The position numbers and the translations under genes are program-made. Under the pieces are notes generated by a model. It made no database searches and was not told the origin of the DNA. It saw nothing but the letters and a program-made list of their open reading frames with translations. From Rhizophagus irregularis (taxonomy: Eukaryota > Glomeromycota > Glomeromycetes > Glomerales > Glomeraceae), in the NCBI RefSeq assembly GCF_026210795.1, contig NC_089447.1, positions 1,552,501 through 1,616,500 on the forward strand: a stretch of 64,000 bases of DNA, read 5' to 3'. Below are positions 1 to 11,820 of the stretch, piece after piece. Position 1 is the first letter of the stretch. Each line of letters begins with the position of its first letter.

Positions 1-1
1 C

Positions 2-2830
2 GACGAAAATAGAGATTCTGAAAGTTTTGAAGATGATGACGAAGATGGTGTTTCTAGCGATTTTGAAGATGATGACGAAGACAGTAATTTTGGAGATTTT
101 GAAAGCGATGAAGAATATAGAGACTCTGAAGATTTTGAAGATGATGATGAGAAAGAAGTCAATTTTGCGTCAAAAGATTTTGACGATGGTGAACCAAAAC
201 TTCCTAATATCAACAATGATAATTATACCTGGATTATCTTATGGATATTACAATATCAACAAAGATATAAGCTTCCTAATGTTTCAATAGATTCTTTATT
301 TAAATTTCTAAGGTTTTTTCTTTTAACGGTAGATGAAAATAAATTTTCATCTTTTCTTTCCTCCCTGTACGTAGCCAAAAAAATATTGGGAATATCAACG
401 AATATTATCAAATATGCCGCATGTAATAAATGTCACAAATTGTATGACATAAATGAAATATCAAACACAACTGAAGTACCAACATGTAGTTTTATAAACT
501 ACCCGAATCATAGCATAGAAAGATTTCGACAAAAATGTAATAACCCTCTAGTCAAAAAAATAGACAGTAATAAAGATGGTGGAAATAATCCAATTATCCA
601 TCCGATAATGACATTTCCATTAGTTAACATTAGGCGCCAACTAACCCTATTTTTCGGTCGCAAAGATTTTGAGATGACATGTCGAAAGTGGGCAGAAAGG
701 GAAAACGAAACTGAAGCCTTATTTGACATTTATGATGGGAGGATTTGGATGAGTTTTGAAGATGGCAAAGGAGAACCATTCTTCAAAAAAGAATACGCCG
801 AAACTCATATCGGATTAATGCTAAACATGGATTGGTTTCAACCCTATATAAATTCCCAATATTCTGTCGGTGTAATATATGCCGTTATTTGTAACTTACC
901 CTGAAGCGAACGTTTCAAGCCCTACAATATTCTCACACTAGCAGTTATACCCGGTCCTAAAGAGCCAAAGAAACATGAAATCAATAATTACTTATACCCC
1001 ATCATAAATCAGCTGAATCGGTTATGGGAAGGGTATCATATAAAAACCTACGAATATAACAACGGTCGTTTTATCCGTGGCGTGATAATAGGTTGTGCTA
1101 GTGACGTTCCTGCGACTTGAAAATTATGTGGTTTTATATCAGCTCGAATCGCATGTTATCGATGCTATAAATCAGCAAACTTGGTAAATAATCAACCCAA
1201 TTTTGGTGGGTTTGAAGACATTGACGACTGGTTTGTTGAGAGAGATATTAATTTAATAAGGGAGAAGGCACGTGAATGGAAGAAATGTGCAACCGAAGAA
1301 TCGCGTAAGGCTCATGTCTCACAGTATCATGTTCGTTGGTCAGAAGTATACCAATTACCTTATTTTAATTCTGTGCGCTTTTGCGTAGTTGATCCCATGC
1401 ACTGCCTCTTTCTCGGGGTAGCAAAGTGGATTGTAATGAAGCTCCGGATTGACGAAGGTATATTAAATAATGAAGAGCTCAAAATAATGCAAGAGCGAGC
1501 CGACTTGATAAAATTTCCAAGTGACCTCGGTCGCCGTCCCGTTAGAATAGCCACTGGCGACGGCTTTTCAAATTTTACGGCGGACATGTGAAAGACGTTT
1601 GTTCTAATTTTTGCAATACCTATCACATGGAATCTCTTGGGAGAGATCGATCGAAAAATTCTTGCTTATTTCGTACGTTCCTGTAAAATTTTAACAAATC
1701 GGGAACTACAAAAAAGTGATCTAAACGAAGCATTTACAAAACTACTCGAAATGAATAAATTAATTGAAAAAAAATACGGACAAAAAAAAATAAGCCCAAA
1801 TCTTCATTTATGCCTTCACATATGTGAATGCGCTTTAGATTATGGACCTTTATCCTCATTTTGGTGTTTTAGCTTCGAACGAATGAACGGAATTCTAGGT
1901 ATGATATATTAATTTCGCCGATTTGAAAATCGTATTGTTTTTTTTAATTTATACAGATTGACCAATTTATTTCTTAAGAACATAGGATCGTATAAAAATA
2001 GCAAACGTAACATTGAACCAGAGCTATTAAAAATAATGGTTGAAAGTTCCTTTTTAAACTATTACCTCACAAATTGCAATAGCAATATATTAAACACCAC
2101 TTTGGACATTATAAAGCCTAGAAAATCTGCAGGAAGCTTGGCTGCACTTGACGATTTTACAAGTGATGAGTATCAAAATTTTCTGAGGCTTTCACTTATC
2201 GAAAATGAATCGGCTTATGGAACAGAACGTTTTCCTGGGTTGCTAATGAAACCGCGCCAAGAAACATTTCTCCCAAACCGCGTCTTGGACTTACTGGTTG
2301 AGTTTTATAATAGTTTGTATGAAGAACATTTCGTCCCCATTTATTCTATAACGGGTCTAAATAACGATATTGTTGTAATTTCCAAAATTATACAATACGG
2401 TAGAATAAGAATTGGGGCGGATATATTTGGTTCCATTCAGGCAGCTCATCATGAGAAATCATCATACATATTAGCTCGTTTTGAGCAGGAAGATGGAACT
2501 ATAGACACATACCCCGGTCAAGTTCAATTTTATTTTGAACATACTATTTATTTAAAAAATTCAGCATCATTAACTCATTCGCTAGCACTAGTTAAATGGT
2601 ACAGGCCGGCCCAAGATCATAGGACAAGATATTTTTGTCAAGTAGACGATGACATAAAATCATGTAATATAGAATTATGGACAAATGGGTTTTATGATAT
2701 GAGTCGAGATAGTATTATACCGGTACATCATATATTAGGAAAATTTATAAAATGTGATTTTAATATTGGAACGAGAAAGATAAAAGAATATATGGCCGTG
2801 ATTCCTTTAAATAAAAAAATTTCGTTTTAA
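2..2830 (+). mobile_element. Plavaka/CACTA-type (Tnp2-like) transposase, 5' end cut by the window, inactivated
   Basis: This encodes the transposase of a cut-and-paste DNA transposon. One frame runs from base 2 to the TAA at 2830. It begins with an acidic Asp/Glu stretch, has a Cys-x2-Cys pair (about 420-435) and carries the family-typical VDPMHCLFLGVAKW block near 1390-1430 and the FERMNGILG block near 1875-1900. A phase-consistent intron can be placed from the GTATGA near 1900 to the AG before GATCG near 1986, giving ILGSYKNSKRNIEPEL. Three in-frame TGA codons interrupt it, at 902, 1118 and 1589, and no frameshift was seen. By family comparison from memory the lost residues look like Arg, Arg and Trp. 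The true start lies left of the window. The family call rests on motif recognition; catalytic acidic residues were not assigned. Confidence 0.8.
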
Positions 2831-2993
2831 AAAACAAATGAATCTTATATAAAATTGTTTATATGTAAATCGGAATGACGAATTTGAATTATATAACATT
2901 TGTATTTGATTAAATTATAACTAATTTTTTTTATTAAAGGATATATCATATTTTTATTATATTATTATTATATTATTGTTACATATATTATAT

Positions 2994-5057
2994 TTATAAA
3001 ACTACTAAAGGGTTATTATTGTTGTTGTTGTTGTTGTTGTCATCGAATTCGTTGTTATTATTATTGCCACTATTGTTATTATTGTCATCCTCATTATTAT
3101 TGTCATTATTATTATTATTGTCATCATTATTATTATTGTCATCATTATTATTATTGTCATCATTATTATCGCCACCTTCATTATGACTTTCATTGCTGTC
3201 TTCGCTGTCTTCGCTGTCTTCGCTAACTGGCGCCCAGGTGGAAGAAATCCACCAGTCTGGCATTATTTCTGTCGGTCTACTTTTATTATCGATGACATTA
3301 TCTAAACGATGACGCATACGGATTAGACCAGTTCCAATACTCTCCCCGATTTCATCTGCCCTACTTAGAATTCTCCTAATCTAATTAAAAAAAAAATATT
3401 ATTTATAAATGTTATATTGATAAAGAAATAACTTTACATACTCTCGTAGATTTCCATTTTTTTTCATGTATTTTGATTACAGAATTCGATTTATCTAAAC
3501 GTTCTGGTCTTTTCTCTAGATTTTTTTCATTGTTGGCAAGATTTTCATCTTCCGATGACCACTCATCGGAATGAAGTTCCGAGATCACTACAATTTTTTC
3601 ACAATCTTTCATGTACTCGTCCCAGGTAATTTCTTGAGGTTTGCAGTCATTTAAAACCTTGTCTTTTGTGTTAATCATGTGTTGTAAACCGTGTTTACAT
3701 CGCGTCATTTTCTGTTAAAAAGTTAATTAATAGTTAATTAATAATGTTAATTGATTGCATAGACAATTAGAAATAATTGACAAATTTTGCATTTTATTAA
3801 ATTTCGTACTTGGTCTCGCCGAGAAGTCATATGTTGACGTCTACTGTGCGTATCTAATTTGCCATCCTGGGTTATTTTCCAGATATCTCGGCGAGACTTA
3901 TGAAGCTGTTTGATTACATTAACAATCTCGGTATCGTATACTTCAATCGATGGATTCATTGCCGCTTTTACCGCTGGTAAAAGTTTTTTGTTTATTGATT
4001 TCTTCTGGTCACTAAACGTTTGTGAAACATCAAACGAAATTCTGGAATCTAAATTATTAATGATTTGAACAACTTCATCCTATTTAAAATAATAATGAAT
4101 ATGATTAAAGATTATAAAAGATAAATATTTTATAATAGAGGTGTAACTTACACGAAGTGTTTTTTTAAAGCCTGGAGTCATTGGTGATAGTTTTTTTCCT
4201 TTATTTCTGCTTATTACGGGTGATAGACTTCGATTAACACTTGTTGTTATACTCGCGATCGTCTTATCACTGGAATGGCTGGAGTTACTGCCTGTCAAAG
4301 CCTCCAGTCGACTAGACAATTGTGATACCGCGCTTTTTAGTTCTTAAATTTCTTGATTTAATAATTTTATAATAGGAAAAACAGTTATGCAAAGAAGCGC
4401 GAAGTTGATGAAGCGATGATATGAATGGGTCCTCACCTAAAGATTGCGAAGATTGCTCTTCTTGATGATGTTGCTGTTGTCCACCTATCAGAAGTTAATA
4501 AAATATTATAAATTTATTATATTTTTAATTGATTTGATAATAATATATATATATAACCACCTTCCGATAAATCCGGCAAATTTCCTATTATTTTACAAGT
4601 AATTAGTACAGGTCATATTAAATATAATTTCAATAAAAATATAAATAATAATACTTTTTGTTAACGATCTCCCCCTAGAGGGGAGAGAGGATTGTTGAGA
4701 ATGAGAATTGGAAGAACGAGAATGATAATGATGTCGACGTCGACGAGAGTGAGAGGAGGGAGAGGAGGAGAGAGAATGATAATGGTGTCGAGAACGAGAA
4801 TGATGTCGACGTCGACGTCGACGAGAGTGAGAGGAGGGAGAGGAGGAGAGAGAATCATAATGGTGTCGAGAACGAGAATGATGTCGACGTCGACGTCGAC
4901 GAGAGTGAGAGGAGGGAGAGGGGGAGAGAGAACGAGAATGATGTCGACGTCGATGTCGATGGGAGTGAGAGGAAGGAGATTGATGATATTGCTGAGAGCG
5001 ACCCTGAGAAGGAGAACGAGGATGTGATTCGCTACGTGAAATAGGAATAAGCGTCAA
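2994..5057 (-). CDS. Unrecognised 530-residue protein: RS-rich N terminus, Asn/Asp-rich C terminus, seven exons
   Basis: I do not recognise the family. Seven exons join in phase with GT-AG borders: 5057-4655, 4584-4561 (24 nt), 4484-4437, 4342-4152, 4079-3810, 3711-3442 and 3380-2994, total 1,593 nt. The first exon encodes about 130 residues of Arg/Ser/His repeats of the kind seen in splicing-related RS domains. The middle is charged and soluble-looking: a Gln/His/Glu-rich link, a Ser-rich segment, then about 180 residues of ordinary composition holding WDEYMKDCEKIVVI. The tail is SED repeats followed by long Asn/Asp runs. No signal peptide or membrane segment is seen. It lies between a full Plavaka reading frame and a second Plavaka tail, so it may be transposon-associated or host DNA caught between insertions. 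Perfect phase through seven exons argues that it is a real, intact gene. Confidence 0.7.
4734..4975. repeat. In-frame tandem repeat coding for RS/RH-rich segments
   Basis: Three to four copies of a 60-78 bp unit lie inside the first exon of the minus-strand gene. Each has a GTCGACGTCGAC core, a GAGAGTGAGAGGAGGGAGAGG stretch and GAGAACGAGAATGAT. Unit lengths are all multiples of three, so copy-number change keeps the frame. On the minus strand the units read as alternating Ser-Pro-Ser-Ser-His-Ser and Arg/His runs. Confidence 0.8.
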
Positions 5058-5149
5058 TTTATTTTTTTTTTCATTTTAATAATGTAAAGAAACAAGATTG
5101 AACCGAAAAGAAAGGTGAAAAATCACCTATTTAACCATTACTTACATCA

Positions 5150-5345
5150 TTAAAATAATATCATAATCGTTATCTCTTAATTAAAAATTAATATCATCGA
5201 TATCACTTAATTAAATTAATATCATCGATATCACTAAATTAATTATCATGTGTATATCACTATTAAAATTAAACTAAAAATTGATACCATCGATATCACT
5301 TAATTAATTATCATGTATATATCACTATTAAAAATCGTAAAATGA
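5150..5345. repeat. Short degenerate tandem repeat, ATCATCGATATCACTTAATTA type
   Basis: AT-rich sequence in which ATCGATATCACTTAATTAA and ATTATCATGTATATATCACTATTAAA recur in alternating order three or four times. It lies upstream of the RS-rich gene, in its likely promoter region. No coding potential is seen. Confidence 0.6.
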
Positions 5346-5723
5346 AATTTACTTAGCAAAACAATCAATCAACTATCGTTCTAAAATTCGATAAAGGGAT
5401 GGAGAAAGTTTTATATAAATAATTATTGATTTGTTTGTTCACGTGAAATATTAACAAATAATTATACTACGATTATTGCCGTTTTCGACAATTGGAATGT
5501 CGAACAATATAAGGCGATTTTATAGTAACCAATCAATTGACAAAAGTATTTTTTTTAATCATGATTGTTGCAATTGGGCGTATGTATCAGTTTGAAAACG
5601 GCTAAACTATCACTCGTAAATACTAACCATTGTGGATCCAGAGTGAAAATTCATGTGATTTGCAAATTTTTAGACATTCCGGACCTATAGACCTTAAGGG
5701 ACAAGTCTATTTAAATAATTACT

Positions 5724-5940
5724 TGCACTAGTTAAATGGTATAAACCGATTCATGATTCTCAAGATAAGATTTTATTGTCAAGTATATAACGACATAAAA
5801 TCATGTAATATAGAATTATGGATAGAGATAGTATAATACCAATATATAATGTATTATTACATGTAATTTAATGTTGAAGTGAGAAAGATAAAAAATTATA
5901 TGGCAGTTATTCCTTTAAATAAAAAAATAACATTTTAATA
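5724..5940 (+). mobile_element. Second, decayed copy of the Plavaka transposase C terminus
   Basis: This stretch aligns by eye with 2587-2830 of the large Plavaka frame. Shared blocks include GCACTAGTTAAATGGT, GACATAAAATCATGTAATAT, GATAGTAT and ATTCCTTTAAATAAAAAAAT, ending with TAA in both. It lacks about 25 bp present in the larger copy and has small indels, so it no longer encodes a continuous peptide. Similarity seems to extend a little past the stop codon (AAATGAAT...TATAAA). It is the relic of another insertion or of a local duplication. Confidence 0.75.
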
Positions 5941-6111
5941 AAATGAATTTTCTATAAATTTGAATAACGTTATTAAAAATCGGCTCAAATCTCAAAATAA
6001 TATATTACTAATTTAAAGTTGCTATTCTCCTTATTCTAAAAATAATTATTCTAAAATTCACGTGTATTTTCATCAGCTTGTTCGCGTTTTTCAGGACGCG
6101 TATTTTTATTA

Positions 6112-6118
6112 TATAAAG
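6112..6118 (+). promoter_or_regulatory. Probable TATA box of the small coiled-coil gene
   Basis: TATAAAG lies 82 bp upstream of the ATG at 6200 and is followed by pyrimidine-rich sequence (CTTTACTTTCGCTCAATAAT) suitable for transcription start. It is called on sequence and spacing only. Confidence 0.45.
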
Positions 6119-6199
6119 TCTACCTTTCATCATTCCATGCCCTTTACTTTCGCTCAATAATTTTTGTCTTTTCATCAATTATATTTTATTAACGCCATT

Positions 6200-6959
6200 A
6201 TGGGTTCTCGCCGTTCCACAACCTCGCAGAAAAAATCTAAGGAGCGTTTTAAGACGCTCAAAGCGAAGCGTATGACGACCGTAAAATTTTTGAAAAGTGG
6301 GTATCGTACGCAAGGTTCATAGTTGTATTTCTCTAATGGAGTCGCCTGTAGACGGAGTTTTATACTCCCAGAGCTGTCCGGTTCTTAGATGGGTCGCCTG
6401 AAGAGACGAGGTCTTGTACCTCCAGGGCAGTCTCGGTTCTTAAATGGAACAATCCTGAAGAATGCTTCCAAGGACTATCGACTCATTCACTTAGCTTTTG
6501 CTAACCACCCATTATTTTTATATATATGTATTTTTTTTTATTGCTCAGTGAATGTCGATTGTTATAACAGAGGCCTGGGAACATGCCTTGCGGAGTTAAA
6601 AGCAACGAAAAAAGCATTAGATGCTTCGCAAACTAAGATACAAGAGCTCCAAAATGCTCATCGAAGGACTACTAATACACTACAAGAGCTCCAAAATGCT
6701 CACCAAAGGACTATTAATGCACTCTGGGACGCAGAAGATAGGGTTGAAAGAGCTGGAGAATCCAAGTAAGTAGAATCAATTTCTACTCTTCACCGGTAAA
6801 TACGCAAATTACGATGTAAGTATCTTCCTTATTACTTAAAAATATCTTTGTCCTATTATTTCATATTATTTCATTAACATATCTTTTGTTAATTTCAGCG
6901 GAAAATCAAGCTCTAAAAAATCCGAGAAACTTATTACGTTCGCGCTCCAACTTACCTGA
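6200..6959 (+). CDS. Small basic/coiled-coil protein of unknown function, about 130 residues, three exons
   Basis: I do not recognise the family. Exons 6200-6314, 6549-6765 and 6899-6959 join in phase (393 nt). A GTACGC donor at 6306, nine bases earlier, would also keep phase. The N terminus is very basic (MGSRRSTTSQKKSKERFKTL). The middle carries a direct repeat of LQELQNAHxRTxNxL type that looks like a short coiled coil, and the C terminus is Ser/Lys-rich. No signal peptide is seen in the spliced form, though reading through intron 1 would add a hydrophobic stretch. It stands alone between a Plavaka fragment and a satellite, with its own TATA box. It could be a lineage-specific gene or a gene-like part of a repeat. 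Confidence 0.5.
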
Positions 6960-7292
6960 TAATAATAATAATAATAAAAAAAAAATCAAAATAATTTTTT
7001 TTTTAAATAATTATGTTCTCTTTTTCTTATATGGTATAAGTATATTTCCATTTGTTAAGTTAAGAAGCACTTAACTAATTTTCCACCTAAGGTCCTAAGT
7101 TTATTATCTTTAAGTATATCGTGAAGGTTTAATTCACTTATTTTCCAATGCTTCCTTTTTTTCTTCTCTATCCGAATTTTCATTGTTATGAAGTCGGTAC
7201 ATTAGTGTATATATATATATATTAAAATTATTAAGTCTGCAGTATTACCGCGACAGTATTATACTTTAAATCGGCAAAGATATGCTGTAATC

Positions 7293-7930
7293 GGCATGGC
7301 TATATTTAAAGGAGCGAATTCCGATTTGTACATCAGACCTGCGATATGAAAAGCGAACAATACTATATAATAATAACAACATCCGAATTTAATATCGGTT
7401 TTATTTAACAAAGATCGGTCATTAAAAATTGGTATTTCCGACTGAATTATCAGATTTCATCGAAAGCTATACTGAAATTGGCATGGCTATATTTAAAGGA
7501 GCGAATTCCGATTTGTACATCAGACCTGCGATATGAAAAGCGAACAATACTATATAATAATAACAACATCCGAATTTAATATCAGTTTTATTTAACAAAG
7601 ATCGGTCATTAAAAATTGATATTTCCGACTGAATTATCGGATTTCATCGAAAGCTATACTGAAATTGGCATGGCTATATTTAAAGGAGCAAATTCCGATT
7701 TGTATATCAAACCTCCGATGTGAAAAGCGGACAATACTATATAATAATAACAACATCCGAATTTAATATTAACAAAGATCGGCCATTAAAAATTGGTATT
7801 TCCGACTGATGTATCGGATTTTATTAAAAATCGGCATAAATGGGCAAATCTATACATAAATACGCGAAAAATCAGCATGTATATGCTAATATCGGCAAAA
7901 CTATTTTAAAAGGGTCAAAATCCGATTTTT
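7293..7930. repeat. 187-bp tandem satellite, three close copies plus a degenerate fourth
   Basis: The marker GGCATGGCTATATTTAAAGG occurs at 7293, 7480 and 7667, exactly 187 bp apart each time. Each unit also holds ATTCCGATTTGTA, GAAAAGCG, ACAATACTATATAATAATAA, AACATCCGAATTTAATAT and ATTTCCGACTG. Copy 3 has a short deletion in its second half. A diverged fourth segment follows from about 7833 (AATCGGCATAAATG, then ATCCGATTTTTTTTCATTCGACCTG). No reading frame is seen. Confidence 0.9.
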
Positions 7931-8520
7931 TTTCATTCGACCTGTGTTACATTTTAAAGGTTTTTTTCTTTTTTCTTTTTTTTATTCGCAATGTAGTGGA
8001 TCCTGTGAATGCCTTGTGAAGAAAGAGGAGCATTTATGCTAAAAATGACCGTTTCAAAACGAATCATACCTTCTGAGCAAAAATTTTACCTGACAGTGCA
8101 CACGTGAGGTGCTTTCATGCATGATAAGTGGTTTGGTAGTTAATAATATTAGATGGTTTAGATTAGGTTTTTTTATACTTAAATGTATTTTCTGAGTCTT
8201 TTTTTTCTGTTTAATAAACTATCAAATGCATTGCAGAAAAAAAAAAAAAGTTAAATCCTTCTTACGTCTAATCTGATTTTAAACACATATACATGTGATT
8301 TGTATTTTCAATAATTACAAGATAATTTCTTGCCATTGCTGCTAGATATAAAACTATAAATACTTTACTTTATTTAACTATGGTATATATTTTTATAGCA
8401 AATTAATAAACATATACTTTTCATCATAGTAAAATATTTTGATTTTGAAATGCTTAAGATAGAATTTGGAACTGTGTATCTGTCTGAATATGGATAATTT
8501 TAAAAAAATTTAATGGATAA

Positions 8521-8563
8521 TCCACATATTCATGTTATCCACATATTCATGTTATCCATGTTA
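8521..8563. repeat. 17-bp direct repeat, two full copies and a partial one
   Basis: TCCACATATTCATGTTA occurs at 8521-8537 and 8538-8554 and is followed by TCCATGTTA. TTATCC/GGATAA motifs continue to about 8605 in both orientations. Confidence 0.8.
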
Positions 8564-9817
8564 TCTATAGATAACTCAGATTATACTACAGATAATATGG
8601 ATAATATAAATAATAATTTTAGATAATATAAATTATTCAATAAATTTTATATATTAATAATTAACAATATTTTTTGCATTTTCTCACCTTATTTAATATT
8701 TTAATACTTAAAGTTTGTTTCCAAATCCAGACTTCAAGGTATTACAATAATTCCAGTTTCTAAAGATTATATGTTTTTTATGCATAATTTAAAGATTGTT
8801 TTGTAGAATTATCTGTGAATATAAAGTTAAAAATTAAAATTGTATAACGTAAATATTTTGTAAATATTTTAAATATAAATATCTGATTAAACTCAGGTCA
8901 ACTTGAATTAAGCAAAGATGTGATTTTGACCTGACAAGTCAGATTAAATATAAGACTTATATCAAATAATAATAAATTTAATTCAGATTTTAAATATGAA
9001 TCAGATCAAATGATTCAGATTTGATTTAACCTTTTCAGAATATTAGTTACTTCATATTCAAATCATTTTATTAATCTTTTTTATATGTAATTTTTACCCT
9101 AGTCTTTGTTTTGTTACTTCTTTTTTTGTAGTTTTAATTCTGGGTTTTATATTGCAGTTACAGTGAGTCTTTTTAAACATTTACAAAATGTAGACTGGAA
9201 GGAGAAGGTTTTCTTTAAAAAAAGACTTTTTCTAAAGAGCACTTACTTTCCTAGTCTGAAGTTTTAAACTTATTGTTATCTCTTCTAATAAAGTTCCAAA
9301 TATACTGCAGCCAAAAAAAAGAAAGACAACTATTTTATTAAAATTTTACATTTTTATTTGAGTATTGATAAGAAAATTAAAAATTTAAAAATAGTAAATT
9401 TTATTGCAAAACTTATTATTTTTATTTTTTTAATTATTATATTTACTAATATTTTTAATTTTTGGGTTTAAATTTTATACACAAATATGTTACAATACAT
9501 TCTTTATAATATCTCATATATAAAAGTCAAAAACACCATTCTAAATTATACTTTGGTCTTTAAGTAAAGTTGTAGAGCAAGCAAAAATACACATAATTTA
9601 TATTTTTCAAAGGATTAAAATTTGAACACACCTGCGTTTTGAAAGCACCTCCCTTTTTTGAAAATTTTTATATAATAAAAATGCCGATCATTTTATCACG
9701 TGATACTGGCGAATTTCTGATTTTTTTGAATAAACGCAATTTATATCTTATATACTTATAAATAAACTCATGTTATATACATATTTTTGCCTCCTCTACA
9801 ACTTTACTTACTATAAC

Positions 9818-9900
9818 AAAAAGGGTTTAAAACTTCATTTTTAACTTATACCATAGGGGTACGTTCAAATATAAGTGTGTTTAAATTTTAAACCCTTTTT
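9818..9900. repeat. 15-bp perfect inverted repeat with 53-bp loop
   Basis: AAAAAGGGTTTAAAA at 9818-9832 is exactly complementary to TTTTAAACCCTTTTT at 9886-9900. It may be the ends of a very small transposon relic. No flanking duplication was established. Confidence 0.6.
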
Positions 9901-11326
9901 CAAAAACTTTATAATATTTTATATAACATTTATTCAAAAAACAGAACATTTAATGATGTTACGTGATAAGAAATAATTGATATATTTACTATAAAAAAAT
10001 TACTAAAAAGGGTGATGCATTACTATGCACCTGCATAAAAATATTTTTTCCTTAATTTTTTTTATTTGTAAATTCTGCCTTTAAACTTTATATTTACATT
10101 TTTTTAATTTTTTTATTTAGACTTTTCTTTATAATTAAAATTTCTATATTTTATTAATTTAATGTAATAATATATATAATAAGTAATAGATAAATAAATA
10201 AAGGTTAATAAATACATTATTAAATCTATAATAAATAAATAAATTCTTCTTTGTAAATCCTATTTTCAGAATTTTACATAAAAAACTGAAGACATTTTTT
10301 AATGAAAGTATATAGGAAAAGTTAATACAGACCTAAAAACAATACTATTACTAAAGAGCTTTACATACAATATAAAAAACAACCTAAATATGTTATTGGT
10401 TAAAGTAGCTAAAAAATATTTTATTGTGAAAGTTGCAAAAGAAGTGAAAAAACAGCTTTTTTAAACATTTAGTATAGTAAACTTTCTATAAGCAGATATG
10501 CAGTATATACTAAAAGTCTTTTTACAAAAATGCTAATACTAGGACTTTTTAGTGCTGAATACAAACAATCTAAAAAATAGCTATAAAAATCACTTTTAAT
10601 AGGCTTATATATATTATTGCAATATTACTGGAACTTTCAGATTAATAATTTTAATTAAAAGATAATATAACTAACAATTTAAGATTAATATATGATAAAA
10701 GTGCAGATTTAACAGTTACTTTTAATTTATTAAACATTTTTCTTATTTATTAAAAAATAATTTGAATTTAAGTTAATAATAGTTAACCTATTTTAATAAA
10801 AGTAGTATTTATATTTTAATAATTACTTTCAATTATATAAAAATCATTATAATACTTTTCTTCAAAATCTTTAATTGTAGAAGATTTTTCTTCTAGTGAT
10901 TATTATATCTGTGCTTTTGTTTAGTCATTATATGATTTTAAAATTTGCAATAATTTTTAGAATATCAGAAAAGTTTTTATTTAAATATTAAGTTATCATA
11001 TATTTTATATCATCTTATAGGATCATTAGTGATACCTGGCTAAACTCTTTTTACCAAAAATTTCAGTTTTGTCATTGACTGAACTATATAATAATTTTTA
11101 AGTTTAAATTTTAATTATATAAAATTATAGTTTTATTATAAAAATATATGAAATTATATTATAACATAGGGATTTAATTTGTTTTGTATTTGGTATAAGG
11201 TAAAGGTTCACATTTAAGAACCTATTTATAGCTTGGTAATCCATAAGTACAATTAGTTGACCAACGTATACCAACCAATTGGTATGTGTAACCTGAACAA
11301 ATATCACTATAACTGCCATTTTAGTT

Positions 11327-11820
11327 TGACCTCAGGATAGTTCCTATTCATTAACGGAATACTAACTGGCTAGCTATAACTTCCTACTCATCCTTTATCC
11401 ATTCTAGAGGCAAGACAAGCTTGAATTTATATGCCACCCTGGCATGTCTTAGTAATGGATGACTTTTGGTGTCAGATGTAATGGCAATCATCTAGAAACC
11501 CTTCTGTACTAACATTCACACTTTAGAACTGAACTAAGGCTCATTTAAGGCCACTACAGCCCCATGATTCCTTAGCCTCAAGGTACAGTTGTGAATTTCC
11601 CAATGGTATAGTAGTGATCGGCTTGAGACAGAAACGTGAAATAGTATAGACTCGACTTGTTTGGGATTATTCCCAGTGGTGCCCTACCACCCAAGCTGCC
11701 ACCCAGTACTCGCCTAGTGGGGAGTTGTTCCCCATACCTCACCTAGTACACCTGTCTGTTTAGGAATATATATAAGCTGATTTGTTTACTCTGTATTAAA
11801 GAGAGTTATTGATTGATTTT
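11327..11820 (+). mobile_element. LTR-like segment, possible solo LTR
   Basis: About 500 bp of markedly higher GC than its surroundings. It ends with a TATATATAAGCTG box followed some 25 bp later by an ATTAAAGAG polyadenylation-like signal, the order seen in the promoter and R region of long terminal repeats. There is no coding capacity, no internal domain and no second copy in the window. The family and exact ends are not known; it looks like an old fossil. Confidence 0.3.

Larger units (their letters stand above)
7931..11326. other. AT-rich repeat debris, no gene seen
   Basis: About 3.4 kb of very AT-rich sequence with no credible coding exon on either strand. It holds short inverted and direct repeats and many homopolymer runs, consistent with long-decayed transposon DNA. 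An imperfect palindrome (ATACCAACCAATTGGTAT) lies near 11270. Confidence 0.6.

Noticed and set aside
902-1591. TGA read as an amino acid (recoding) in the transposase
   Set aside because: All neighbouring genes, such as SIN3's neighbour BuGZ, the WD40 gene and the light-chain region, use TGA as a normal stop, so the TGAs are ordinary nonsense codons.
4692-5027. Plus-strand open frame rich in Arg, Gly, Met and Thr
   Set aside because: It is the antisense shadow of the RS-repeat exon; the minus strand splices in phase over seven exons.
7293-7930. CRISPR-like array
   Set aside because: The repeats are 187 bp, contiguous and without unique spacers, in a eukaryotic context; it is a satellite.
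11125-11319. Minus-strand frame beside the LTR-like island
   Set aside because: Low-complexity hydrophobic composition, no family motif, surrounded by decayed repeats.
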